Origin: RHKX01 sp035759925 | GTDB lineage: Bacteria; Actinomycetota; Thermoleophilia; Solirubrobacterales; 70-9 | Length of the DNA stretch: 64,000 nucleotides | Direction: 5' to 3' | Assembly (NCBI GenBank): GCA_035759925.1 | Contig: DASTTY010000073.1 | Coordinates: forward strand, 29,183-93,182 | Part shown: positions 56,464 through 64,000 of the stretch, in pieces | Position numbering within the stretch: the stretch's first letter is position 1 | How the letters are laid out: the number at the start of each line of letters is the position of its first letter | Program-made: the position numbers and the translations under genes | Notes under the pieces: generated by a model | Databases searched by the model: none | The model's input: the letters and a program-made list of their open reading frames with translations, nothing else | What the model was told of the DNA's origin: nothing

Positions 56464-57477
56464 CTAACGGAGCAAGCGGACGACCGCCCGCTCGATCGCT
56501 TCCCGCTCCACGAAGCGGCCGCGCTTGGAGCTCCGCTGCAGGCGCTTCAGCGCCGGCGCGATCGTATCGCCGGCGTCGAAGCGGTCGAAGACGCGCGGGT
56601 CGATGTAGGAGGAGCGACTGACGGCGGGCGTGTTGTTGAGGAACTTGGCGACCTCACGGACCGTCTCGTTGGCGGCGCGTTTCTTTGCGGCCTTGGTCGT
56701 CGCCTCACCGTCGTGGCCGGCTAGGAACTGGGCGGCCACGACGGTCGCGTTCCAGGTCCGGAAGTCCTTGGCGCTGAACTCGTCGCCGATCGTCTCCTTG
56801 ATCCAGTCATTGACGTGCTCGGGGACGAGGTCCACCCAGCGCCGGCCTTGCCGGTATCCGAGCAGGTCGTCGTCGGGGTCGCCACGCCTCGCCAACGCCT
56901 TCAGCGCCGGCATCACCGCAGGATCGGAGATCCGATGGACGCTGACCTGGCCCGACTTCGCCGGATATTCGAACTCGGCGCCGTCGCGATCGAAGCGGAC
57001 GTGGCGCACCTTCAGCGTCGTCAGACCGTAGCTGTCGTTCTCGTCCTCGTAGCGCTCGCTGCCGATCCGGAACAGGCCGAGGTCGAGCAGCGACACCGCC
57101 GCCGCGCAGACGCGCTCCTGGACGAGCCCGCGCTCCTCGAGCCCGGCTTCGATCCGCTTCCGGAGCTTGGGGAGCCGACGGGCGAAGCCGAGCATCCGGT
57201 CGAACTTCTCGCGGTCACGATGAGCGCGCCAGTCGTCGTGGTAGCGGTACTGCTTGCGCCCTGCGGCGTCGATCCCGGTCGCCTGGACGTGCCCGCGCGG
57301 ATCGGCGCAGATCCAGACATCGCTCCACGCCGGCGGGATCGCGAGGTCGCTGATCCGCTCGACCACGGCGGGATCGTCGATCCGGGTCCCGTCATCCTCG
57401 TGGTAGCTGAAGCCGCGGCCGCGGCGGACGCGGCGCAGCCCCGGTCCGCTGCAGTCGACTCGGCGCGTTCTCGGCAT
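56464..57477 (-). CDS. Type IB DNA topoisomerase (eukaryote/virus-like)
   Basis: 337 residues. GRKQYRYHDDWRAHRDREKFDRM, RIGSERYEDENDSYGLTTL, and KDFRTWNATV carry the Arg/Lys/His active-site residues; the nucleophilic Tyr is in SRSSYIDPRVFDRF. It nicks and reseals one DNA strand through a 3'-phosphotyrosine, relaxing supercoils without ATP. ATG 57477; a SigB-like promoter lies 13 bp upstream, so transcription begins at or very near the ATG. Confidence 0.92.
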   Translation of the reverse strand: MPRTRRVDCSGPGLRRVRRGRGFSYHEDDGTRIDDPAVVERISDLAIPPAWSDVWICADPRGHVQATGIDAAGRKQYRYHDDWRAHRDREKFDRMLGFARRLPKLRKRIEAGLEERGLVQERVCAAAVSLLDLGLFRIGSERYEDENDSYGLTTLKVRHVRFDRDGAEFEYPAKSGQVSVHRISDPAVMPALKALARRGDPDDDLLGYRQGRRWVDLVPEHVNDWIKETIGDEFSAKDFRTWNATVVAAQFLAGHDGEATTKAAKKRAANETVREVAKFLNNTPAVSRSSYIDPRVFDRFDAGDTIAPALKRLQRSSKRGRFVEREAIERAVVRLLR

Positions 57478-57489
57478 GGCCGTCTGCCA

Positions 57490-57515
57490 TTACCTCGCGG
57501 CGGCGGGGGGCAAAC
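57490..57515 (-). promoter_or_regulatory. SigB/SigF-like promoter of the topoisomerase gene
   Basis: Minus strand GTTTGC (57515-57510), 14 bp, AGGTAA (57495-57490). One mismatch to GGGTAA in the -10. Confidence 0.52.
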
Positions 57516-57533
57516 GCGCGCCGGCGCCGCGAC

Positions 57534-57887
57534 TCAGCGCAGGGAGGTGACGGCCGCGTCGACGCTGTCGTAGATCGAGATCGACTCGTAAGCCCCGGCG
57601 ATCCTCAGCAGCCGCTCGACCTGGTCCTTGGCGCAGCACATCGCCAGCGAGACTCCTTCGATCTCCTCGAGGTCGCGCCAGGCCTGGACGATCAGCGCCA
57701 GGCCGCTCGAGTCGATGAACTCGCAGTCGGAGAGATCGATCAGCACCGAGGTCTCCCCGGAGTCGCGGGCGGCGAGTAGCGCCGTCTCGAGGATCGGCGC
57801 GGTGTCGAGGTCGAGCTCACCGACCACGGAGATCTTCTGGATCGAGCCTTCGAGCTCGTCCGTTCGGGCGGCGAATGGGGTAGGCAT
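57534..57887 (-). CDS. STAS-domain anti-sigma factor antagonist (third copy)
   Basis: 117 residues. VVGELDLDTAPILETALLAAR and VLIDLSDCEFIDSSGLALIVQAW contain the phosphorylatable Ser. As the STAS gene closest to the phosphatase, kinase and sigma genes, it is the likely cognate RsbV: when dephosphorylated by the SpoIIE-type phosphatase it would bind the kinase and free the sigma factor. TAGGAT lies 8 bp before the ATG (leaderless sigma-70 type). Divergent from the phosphatase gene. Confidence 0.87.
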   Translation of the reverse strand: MPTPFAARTDELEGSIQKISVVGELDLDTAPILETALLAARDSGETSVLIDLSDCEFIDSSGLALIVQAWRDLEEIEGVSLAMCCAKDQVERLLRIAGAYESISIYDSVDAAVTSLR

Positions 57888-57950
57888 GTGCCACGATCCT
57901 AACTGGAAACCCGGGATCGGAAGCGAAGGGCCAGGATCGTCACTGCGTCA

Positions 57951-60509
57951 ATGCAAGAGGACCCGACGAGAGGGCTGCGGGCAGGCCTGAGGTTCCACTC
58001 ACCGCTGTGGAGCGGGCTCGTCCCGGCGCTGATCGCGATCGCCGGCCTCGCGATCCTCGACACCCAGCCCGACCTGATCATCATCGGGTTCTTCGCGATC
58101 GTCCCGTTCACGACCGCGCTCAGCGGCGATGTTCGTGCCACGGCAATCGTCGCCGCTTTGACGGTGATCGTCGTCGGGGCGACCGGGATCTGGAATCACA
58201 ACTACGACACCGTCGACTTCTGGGTCCGCTACGGCCTGGTAGCCGTCGGAGCGGGATTCGCCTGTTACGTGGCGATGATGATCGAGCGCAGCAGCCGCAA
58301 CACCCGGCGCCTCGACCTGCTCGACCGAGTCGCCGCCAGTGCCGGAGGCGAGCCGACGGTCGCCGAGGCGGTTGCCGAGATCACCGAGATCGCGGTCCCC
58401 GAGCTGGCCGACCTCTGCATGATCGACGCGATCTCCGGAGGCCGCGTCGAGCGGCTGGCGGTGAAGGCGCACGGGCCGCGCGCCGCCGAGATCGAGGCCG
58501 GCATCGCGGAGCGCGACCCGACGGTCGCACCCGCGGTCGTCGGAACGGGGCAGGGCGCCAGCGACCTGTTCATGAACCGCTTCGTCAGCGATCACGACCT
58601 CGAGCAGATGGCCCACTCCGCGGATGACCTCGCGTTCCTGCGCTCCCTCGGCGTCCGCTCATACCTCTCAGTCGCACTGCGCTCGCGTGGCCGCCTCGTC
58701 GGGGTCATGACTCTCGTCCAGGCCTGGTCGGGACGTCGCCACGACGAGGACGATGCCCTGTTCAGCCGCGCCCTCGCCGGACGGGTCGCGCTCGCGCTCG
58801 ACAACGCCGGGCTCTTCACCGACCTCGAGAGCATCGAGATGCGGATGGACACGGTGATGTCGATGCTCGAGGAGCCGGTCTCGATCAGCGACCGCGAGGG
58901 AAAGCTCATCTTCGTCAACGAGGCCGCGGTGGCGCTGGCGGGTGCCGAGAGCCGTCGCGTGCTCCTCGAGTCCGAGTTCGACGAGCCGAAGTTCGACATC
59001 TACGACGAGGACGACGTGCTGATCGCGCGTGACTGCTTCCCCTGGGAACTCGACCGCGGGTTCGGCGGCCGGATCGTCCGCCTCGTTCATCCGCTGCACG
59101 GCGAGGAGCAGTGGCTGCGGATCCGCTCGAGCGACATCGAGGGCGCCGACGGGCGGCCGATCTACACGGTTTCCGCGTTCGAGGACGTCACCGAGATGAA
59201 GCTCGCCGAGTTCGCCCAGGAGGTCTTCACCAACACCGCGGAGATGCTCAGTACGGCGACCGACCCGGAGCGGATGCTGGAGCGGCTCGTCCATCTGGTC
59301 ATCCCGCGCTTCGCCGACGCCAGCGCGGTGCTGGTGCCGGCCGCCGACGGGACGTTGAAGCCGATCGCGATCGCCCACGTCGACTCCGTTCGCGAACGCG
59401 AGCTTCGCGAGCTGATCGACCAGGTGGGGTTGAACCGCGACGCGCCGGGCATGCCGGAGATGCTCGCCTCCCGCGAGCCGGTCGTCTACGACGCCGCCGA
59501 TCCGTCCGGGTGGCCGGAGGGGGCGGCGCCGATCGCCGTCGGCATGGATGCCCTCGGCATGGGGTGCGTGATGGGACAGCCGCTGCGGATCGGAGACAGG
59601 CTGATCGGCGTCATCGGGTTCGCAAACCGCGCCGACCGCCGCCCCTTCACGGCGCTCGAGCAGCGGATGGCGCTGCGGATCTCCGAGCGGGTCGCGCTGT
59701 CGATCGACAACGCCGAGGCCGCCGGCGAGCGCCGCGAGATCGCCGAGACCCTCCAGAACGGCCTGCGGCCGGCGGCGATCCCGCTGATCCCCGGGTGGTC
59801 CATCGCCGGCCTCTACAGCCCGGCCGGCCAGATGAACCAGGCGGGCGGCGACTTCTACGACCTGCTCCGCATCGAGGGCGGCTGGATGGCCGTGATCGGC
59901 GACGTCACCGGCCACGGCGCCCGCGCCGCCTCGCTGACCGCGATGGCCCGCTACACGCTGCGGACTGCGAGCACGATGACCAACGACCCCCAGCGAGCCC
60001 TGGCGGAGCTGAACCGGGCGCTCCTGCAGCGCCCCGGTGGGGCGCTCTGCAGCGTTGCCGCGTTCACCCTCGACCAGCCGGCACAGGGGAAAGTCCGGGT
60101 CGCGCTCGCCGGTCATCCGCCGCCGCTGCTGGTTCGCGGCGACGGGATAACCGAGATCCATCCGGCAGGACCGGTGCTCGGCGCTTTCGACGACGCGGCC
60201 TGGGAGATCGAGACCCTCGCTCTCGAGCCCGGCGACAGGTTCCTCGTCTACACCGATGGCGTCGTCGAGGCGCGCGGCACGGCCGACCGCTTCGGCGAGG
60301 AGCGGCTGTGCCGCTGCCTCGGCTCGGTCCCGAATCCGAGCGAGGCGATCGGCAGGATCCGCGCCGAGCTCATGGCATTCGCCGGCGAGCTCACGGACGA
60401 TGCAGCGGCGCTGGCGGTGATGCTCGAACCAGCCGAGGCGGATCTGCGCGATGATCGGATCGGCGATGAGCGAGAAGGACAGGGACAATCGGCGGTTTCG
60501 GCAGGTTGA
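57951..60509 (+). CDS. SpoIIE/RsbU-type PP2C phosphatase with membrane, GAF and PAS domains
   Basis: 852 residues. Four N-terminal helices (~20-110), a GAF domain (~125-290), a PAS domain (~295-420), a second GAF domain (~430-590) and the C-terminal PP2C-type SpoIIE domain (~610-835). Catalytic metal Asp residues: GGDFYDLL (~630), VIGDVTGHG, and TDGVVEA with TDDAAALAV at the end. It dephosphorylates STAS antagonists in response to membrane, redox or ligand signals. ATG 57951 is the longest reasonable start. The next gene starts at or just after its stop. Confidence 0.9.
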   Translation: MQEDPTRGLRAGLRFHSPLWSGLVPALIAIAGLAILDTQPDLIIIGFFAIVPFTTALSGDVRATAIVAALTVIVVGATGIWNHNYDTVDFWVRYGLVAVGAGFACYVAMMIERSSRNTRRLDLLDRVAASAGGEPTVAEAVAEITEIAVPELADLCMIDAISGGRVERLAVKAHGPRAAEIEAGIAERDPTVAPAVVGTGQGASDLFMNRFVSDHDLEQMAHSADDLAFLRSLGVRSYLSVALRSRGRLVGVMTLVQAWSGRRHDEDDALFSRALAGRVALALDNAGLFTDLESIEMRMDTVMSMLEEPVSISDREGKLIFVNEAAVALAGAESRRVLLESEFDEPKFDIYDEDDVLIARDCFPWELDRGFGGRIVRLVHPLHGEEQWLRIRSSDIEGADGRPIYTVSAFEDVTEMKLAEFAQEVFTNTAEMLSTATDPERMLERLVHLVIPRFADASAVLVPAADGTLKPIAIAHVDSVRERELRELIDQVGLNRDAPGMPEMLASREPVVYDAADPSGWPEGAAPIAVGMDALGMGCVMGQPLRIGDRLIGVIGFANRADRRPFTALEQRMALRISERVALSIDNAEAAGERREIAETLQNGLRPAAIPLIPGWSIAGLYSPAGQMNQAGGDFYDLLRIEGGWMAVIGDVTGHGARAASLTAMARYTLRTASTMTNDPQRALAELNRALLQRPGGALCSVAAFTLDQPAQGKVRVALAGHPPPLLVRGDGITEIHPAGPVLGAFDDAAWEIETLALEPGDRFLVYTDGVVEARGTADRFGEERLCRCLGSVPNPSEAIGRIRAELMAFAGELTDDAAALAVMLEPAEADLRDDRIGDEREGQGQSAVSAG

Positions 60510-60532
60510 AGGGGGGTAAGCGAGCAAACGAG

Positions 60533-61369
60533 ATGGCGGACTGCACGGTGAAAGATTCGCCGCGCTTGCGGCTCCTGGTACCCGCGGAAGCCGCCAACGT
60601 GGCCTTGGTACGGCATTCCCTGGCCGGCCTCGCCGAGGCATGCGGGATGGACCCGGCCGCGATCTCCGATCTGAAGACGGTCGTCACCGAGGCCTGCATG
60701 AACGTCGTCGTTCATGCCTACCCGGACGAGGCCGGGCCGCTCGAGGTCGAGGCCGAGCCGCTCGACGACGTCATGCGGATCCGGATCGTCGACCGGGGCG
60801 TCGGCTTCCAGCCCCGGCCCGATGTCGACTCGCCCGGTTCGAGCCTGCGAATCGGCCTGTCGCTGGTCGCGACCCTGAGCCGGAACTTCACGATCAACGG
60901 CAGCTCCGAAGGCGGGACGGAGGTGACGATCGACCTGCCGCTCGCCCATCCGGGCCCCCCACCGCACGTCCACGAGGACATCGAGGTCGAGCCGGCCGTC
61001 AAGGAGGTGAGGATCTCCGCCTCCGACGCCGCCCTGCTCGAAGGCGTTCTTTCGCGGGCGGTGAGCGCGTTCGTGTTGCGCCGCGACCTCGGCGTCGACC
61101 AGGTCACCGACGCGATCCTGCTCGCCGACACCGTCTCGCACTCCTCGAGCGCGGTATTCGGAGACGAGGAGCTGACCTTCGCGCTGGCCGACGGCGACGG
61201 CGGCATCGACCTCACCGTCGGCCCGCTGGGAGCCGGCGGCGGCGAGCGCCTCCGCCGCGGCCTCGAGCTCCCCGATGAGATCGGCACGGTCGAGACGCTC
61301 GTCGACGGAGTCGAGGTCGAGAGCCGCGACGACGGCGAGTACGTCGCTTTCCGGATCGCGCCCCGCTGA
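60533..61369 (+). CDS. RsbW-like anti-sigma kinase with a second, degenerate HATPase-like domain
   Basis: 278 residues. Domain 1 (~1-140) is a GHKL ATPase: N box TEACMNVVVHAY, G1 VDRGVGF, and G2-like SSLRIGLSLVATLS. Domain 2 (~155-275) starts VRISASDAALLEGVLSRAVSAFVL and keeps the strand/helix outline, but the N and G boxes are lost. It should bind and inhibit the adjacent sigma factor and phosphorylate STAS proteins. ATG 60533 is my choice; TTG 60506 would overlap the phosphatase stop (TTGA). The fused second domain is unusual for RsbW. Confidence 0.85.
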   Translation: MADCTVKDSPRLRLLVPAEAANVALVRHSLAGLAEACGMDPAAISDLKTVVTEACMNVVVHAYPDEAGPLEVEAEPLDDVMRIRIVDRGVGFQPRPDVDSPGSSLRIGLSLVATLSRNFTINGSSEGGTEVTIDLPLAHPGPPPHVHEDIEVEPAVKEVRISASDAALLEGVLSRAVSAFVLRRDLGVDQVTDAILLADTVSHSSSAVFGDEELTFALADGDGGIDLTVGPLGAGGGERLRRGLELPDEIGTVETLVDGVEVESRDDGEYVAFRIAPR

Positions 61370-61390
61370 GCGCCGCAGGAGCGCCCCGCC

Positions 61391-62155
61391 TCAGACCCGC
61401 TCGCGCAGCTTGGCGAGGGCGCCGCGGAGGATCCTCGAGACCTGCATCTGCGAGCAGCCGATCTCGGAGGCGATCTGCGACTGGGTCATGTCGTCGGCGA
61501 AACGAAGCTTGATGACGCGCCGCTCCCGCTCGTCGAGGTGGGGGAGCTCCTGCTCGATCGTCAGTCGCCCGTCGACCAGCTCGAAGCCGGCATCCTCGGT
61601 GCCGATCCGCTCGGCCGCCGGCGCCGAGTCATCGTCCTCGACTCTCGCCGGCCGGTCGATCGAGACGGGCCGGCGGTGCATGTTCGCCTCGAGCGCCTCG
61701 AGGACGTCGGTCTCGCTCTTTCCGAGGTGCTCGGCGATCTCCCGCACGGACGGCGTCCGTTGCAGCTCCGCCTCGAGATCGGCGGTCGCGGTCTCGACGT
61801 CGGCGATTCCCTCCTGGACCGAGCGCGGGACCCGTACCGTCCAGACCCGGTCACGAAAATGGCGCTTGAGCTCGCCGAGGATGGTCGGGCCGGCGAATCC
61901 CTTGAACGGGACCCCGCGGTCGGGATCGAAGCGGTCGATCGCCTTCAGCAGGCCCATGCTCGCGACCTGCTGGAGGTCCTCGTGCGGCTCGCGCGCGGTC
62001 CGGTAGCGGTTCGCCATCGCCTCGGCGAACGGGAGGTAATGGCGGACGAGGTCCTCGCGGGCACGCTCGTCACCGGCTCCTGCCTGCTTCCACAGTCGCC
62101 CCTCGGCGACCTGATCGAGCGGCTTGTTTGGGTGCTCCCCCTCCGGGTAGGTCAT
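61391..62155 (-). CDS. SigB/SigF-family RNA polymerase sigma factor
   Basis: 254 residues. Region 2: HEDLQQVASMGLLKAIDRFDPDRGVPFKGFAGPTILGELKRHFRD; region 3: VRVPRSVQEGIADVETATADLEAEL; region 4 helix-turn-helix: LDERERRVIKLRFADDMTQSQIASEIGCSQMQVSRIL. This is the general-stress/sporulation class. ATG 62155 has a GGAGGGA site. The gene faces the kinase gene (convergent, 21 bp apart), not the usual cotranscribed order. A SigB-like promoter upstream indicates autoregulation. Confidence 0.92.
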   Translation of the reverse strand: MTYPEGEHPNKPLDQVAEGRLWKQAGAGDERAREDLVRHYLPFAEAMANRYRTAREPHEDLQQVASMGLLKAIDRFDPDRGVPFKGFAGPTILGELKRHFRDRVWTVRVPRSVQEGIADVETATADLEAELQRTPSVREIAEHLGKSETDVLEALEANMHRRPVSIDRPARVEDDDSAPAAERIGTEDAGFELVDGRLTIEQELPHLDERERRVIKLRFADDMTQSQIASEIGCSQMQVSRILRGALAKLRERV

Positions 62156-62195
62156 CACCCGGTCCCTCCTCCTCGAGGCAGGGCGGCTTGATCGA

Positions 62196-62221
62196 CTACC
62201 CCCGGTTGAGTTGTTCGAAGC
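62196..62221 (-). promoter_or_regulatory. SigB/SigF-like promoter of the sigma gene
   Basis: Minus strand GCTTCG (62221-62216), 14 bp, GGGTAG (62201-62196), 40 bp before ATG 62155. One mismatch in the -35. The -35 lies at the foot of the hairpin 62216-62256. Confidence 0.55.
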
Positions 62222-62256
62222 GCAGCACAGGCGGTGTCCGCCGGTGTGGCGCTTCG
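62216..62256. promoter_or_regulatory. 41-bp imperfect hairpin upstream of the sigma gene
   Basis: CGAAGCGC (62216-62223) pairs with GCGCTTCG (62249-62256); CACA and GGCGG inside pair with TGTG and CCGCC around a 3-nt loop. It overlaps the -35 of the sigma gene. It may be a terminator for leftward read-through or a binding site. The rest of 62257-62499 shows no convincing gene: the open minus-strand frame there is the antisense of the HD-GYP gene running on. Confidence 0.45.
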
Positions 62257-62499
62257 GCATGCCCGGCAGGGGCCACGCTCAGGGGCGATTCCGTCGATCC
62301 CGGCGCGATCGAGCAATGCCACCGTGGTGGCCGAGGATGTCCCTGCAAAGCGCATCCGCACCGCAGAGTAGGGATCGGCGTCGACGGGCACCACGAGGCC
62401 GATTCGGCGCAGCGACGGCAAATCGCGCCCGCAAGCGGATAAGGACTCAAGGTCGGACGCCGATCGGCCGATCCTTAGCCCGATGCGGATAACGGACGG

Positions 62500-63846
62500 A
62501 TGGAGGATGCGGTGAACGCGACCGAGTCGTTGCGGCCCGGCATCCAGCGGCTTCTCGCCGAATCGCGCGGTCGGATGCCGCGTGCGGTGGCCGCGCGCGA
62601 GCGCCGCGCCGAGCTGATCGTCGGCGGCGCCTTCGCAGCCGCAGCCGTCCTGATCGCCGCCCTGGTCACAACCGAGCCGCCGCTCGACTGGACGGCGGCG
62701 ATCCTCGCGACGGTCTCGCTCGCCGCCGCCTCGCTGGTCGTCTTCGAGGTCGGATCGGTGTACACGTTCCCGACCCAGGTCGCCTTCGTGCCGATGCTGT
62801 TCGTCCTGCCGCCGGAGCTGGTCCCGATCTTCGTCTTCGCGGGGCTGATGGTCGGCAAGATCGGCAACGCCCTTGCCGACCGGCTCTCCCCGGGCCGCGT
62901 CCTGATGGCGGCCGGGGACTCCTGGTTCGCGGTCGGACCTGCGCTCGTCCTGATCGCCGCCGGCGCCCCGAGCGCCGCGTCGGCCCCTTGGTACGTCCTC
63001 GCCGCCGCGCTGGCCTCGCAGTTCGCGGTCGAGTCGCTCGCCTCGGGGGTCCGCGAGCGCCTCCACGGCGACGCCTCGCCGCGCGATCAGTTCGCCGAGA
63101 GCCGCTGGATCTACCTCGTCGACACGCTGCTCGCCCCGATCGGCTTCGCGGTCGCCCTCGCCGCGGCCGGGCGCCCGTGGGCGCTGATCCTGCCGCTGCC
63201 GCTCTTCCTGCTGCTTCTGATCTTCGCCCGCGAGCGGACGGCGCGCCTGCAGTCCCTGCTCGAGCTCAGCAGCGCCTACCGCGGTACCGCTCACGTCCTC
63301 GGCGACATGATCGGCCACGACGACACCTACACCGGCTCTCACAGCCGCAGCGTCGTCGAGCTGTCCGTCTCGGTCGCGGCCGAGGTCGGGCTCGACGAGC
63401 GGCGCCGCCGCAACGTCGAGTTCGGGGCCCTGCTCCACGACGTCGGCAAGGTCGCGATCCCGAACGAGATCATCAACAAGCCGGGCCCGCTCAGCGACCG
63501 TGAATGGACGGCGGTACGGACCCACACCGTCGAGGGCCAGCGGATGCTCGAGAAGATCGGCGGCCTGATGTCGGAGATCGGCACGGTCGTCCGCTCCTCG
63601 CACGAGCGTTACGACGGCGGCGGCTACCCGGACGGGCTGATCGGCGAGGGGATCCCGATCGAGTCGCGGATCATCTTCGCCTGCGACGCGTTCAACGCGA
63701 TGACGACGGACCGGCCCTACCGGACGGCCCTGCCGATCGAGGCGGCGATCGGCGAGCTCGAGGAGAACGCCGGCACCCAGTTCGACCCGCGCGTCGTCAG
63801 CGTCCTCGTCGGCCAGGTCCGCGACCGCTACGGCATCCCGGCCTGA
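62500..63846 (+). CDS. Membrane-bound HD-GYP phosphodiesterase
   Basis: 448 residues. Six or seven N-terminal helices (~35-245), then an HD-GYP domain: GHDDTYTGSHSRSV, ALLHDVGKVAIPNEIINKPGPL (HD dyad), HERYDGGGYPDGL and the GYP motif. It should hydrolyse cyclic di-GMP or a related dinucleotide. No GGDEF partner is in the window. ATG 62500 is the longest start; GTG 62512 has GGAGG 5 bp before it and is equally plausible. Confidence 0.9.
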   Translation: MEDAVNATESLRPGIQRLLAESRGRMPRAVAARERRAELIVGGAFAAAAVLIAALVTTEPPLDWTAAILATVSLAAASLVVFEVGSVYTFPTQVAFVPMLFVLPPELVPIFVFAGLMVGKIGNALADRLSPGRVLMAAGDSWFAVGPALVLIAAGAPSAASAPWYVLAAALASQFAVESLASGVRERLHGDASPRDQFAESRWIYLVDTLLAPIGFAVALAAAGRPWALILPLPLFLLLLIFARERTARLQSLLELSSAYRGTAHVLGDMIGHDDTYTGSHSRSVVELSVSVAAEVGLDERRRRNVEFGALLHDVGKVAIPNEIINKPGPLSDREWTAVRTHTVEGQRMLEKIGGLMSEIGTVVRSSHERYDGGGYPDGLIGEGIPIESRIIFACDAFNAMTTDRPYRTALPIEAAIGELEENAGTQFDPRVVSVLVGQVRDRYGIPA

Positions 63847-63862
63847 CCTGCCTGCAACGGAA

Positions 63863-63894
63863 AGCGCCCCGGCGGCCGAAGCCACCGGGGCGCT
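63863..63894. terminator. Bidirectional hairpin terminator
   Basis: AGCGCCCCGG (63863-63872) pairs with CCGGGGCGCT (63885-63894), plus GGC/GCC around a CGAA tetraloop. It lies between convergent genes (HD-GYP and the partial gene to the right). Confidence 0.75.
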
Positions 63895-63920
63895 GGGTTC
63901 CGTTCCGCTGCGGCCGCTGC

Positions 63921-64000
63921 CTAGCGGTCGATCGTCTTCGACGTATCGCCCTTGCAGACGCTCGTCTTGCCGACCTTGGCGTAGAAGTGGCCGTGCTTGT
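63921..64000 (-). CDS. 3' end of an unknown gene, cut by the window edge
   Basis: The last 25 codons read KHGHFYAKVGKTSVCKGDTS, then KTIDR and stop (TAG at 63923-63921). Lys/Gly-rich with one Cys; resembles the C-terminus of a secreted beta-rich protein, but too little is present to classify. Convergent with the HD-GYP gene across a terminator. Confidence 0.6.
   Translation of the reverse strand, partial: KHGHFYAKVGKTSVCKGDTSKTIDR

Noticed and set aside
62155..63885. 576-residue open frame on the minus strand, similar to other long antisense frames (10619-12037, 58668-60641, 32481-34007)
   Set aside because: They are opposite strongly supported genes, have Asp/Arg/Gly-rich low-complexity translations and match no family. 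High GC content creates such frames by chance.
1..64000. tRNA, rRNA, CRISPR arrays, IS elements, phage genes
   Set aside because: No cloverleaf, rRNA-like stretch, regularly spaced direct repeats, transposase or integrase motif was seen. A systematic search with tRNAscan-SE, Infernal and an IS database would settle it.

Overview
The window is very GC-rich and densely coded on both strands, with third codon positions almost all G or C. Its gene families (Rv2578c-type radical SAM protein with an intein, DUF1990, DUF1360, YtxH-like microprotein, RPF-like transglycosylase behind a c-di-AMP riboswitch, stand-alone LigD domains, SigB/SigF partner-switching genes) point to an actinobacterium. Thermoleophilia/Solirubrobacterales is my best guess; this is inference, because no rRNA or tRNA gene is present. 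There is no phage, IS element, CRISPR array or rRNA.

Layout. 1-7.97 kb: 3' part of a trypsin-like protease; a divergent ornithine/proline catabolic locus (rocD against proline dehydrogenase and P5C dehydrogenase), which converges on glutamate; a cupin; a lysyl-oxidase-like secreted protein; a membrane-bound metallopeptidase. 8-15.9 kb: methyltransferase, YeaQ/GlsB protein, class III cyclase, secreted GH1 glycosidase, nitrilase-family amidase, a PotD-type polyamine-binding lipoprotein divergent from a TetR regulator with perfect inverted repeats at both start codons, and two small hypotheticals. 16-24.7 kb: L,D-transpeptidase, archease, SDR, TrmO, ArsR/YciI pair, an envelope O-acyltransferase with SGNH partners, SpoIID/LytB protein, and a c-di-AMP riboswitch driving an RPF-like transglycosylase from a TTG start. 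24.7-31 kb: YihY/BrkB protein, a stress operon of small proteins, a coiled-coil protein, a PuuB-like oxidase and a secreted alpha/beta hydrolase. 31-41.7 kb: TatA, YjbQ, redox enzymes (one frameshifted), CDGSH protein, glycosyltransferase, iron-dependent oxidase, and a three-gene split LigD operon (phosphoesterase, ligase, polymerase) without Ku.

41.7-57.5 kb is rich in small stress-type genes: two DUF1990 genes, acidic proteins, CsbD and coiled-coil proteins, CBS protein, STAS proteins, topoisomerase IB, a DUF72 protein, zinc alcohol dehydrogenase, P450, and a decayed uracil-DNA glycosylase (UdgX). 57.5-62.2 kb holds a general-stress partner-switching module: STAS antagonist, a SpoIIE-type phosphatase with GAF and PAS domains, a two-domain RsbW-like kinase, and a SigB/SigF-family sigma factor. 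The window ends with an HD-GYP phosphodiesterase and the 3' end of an unknown gene.

How it fits together. I find sixteen sites resembling the SigB/SigF promoter (GTTT-like, 13-15 bp, GGGWA-like) upstream of stress-type genes between 25 and 62 kb, including one at the sigma gene itself. I read this part of the chromosome as a sigma factor with a local cluster of its regulon. Many other genes show a second pattern: a TANNNT element 6-9 bp before the start codon, consistent with leaderless transcripts.
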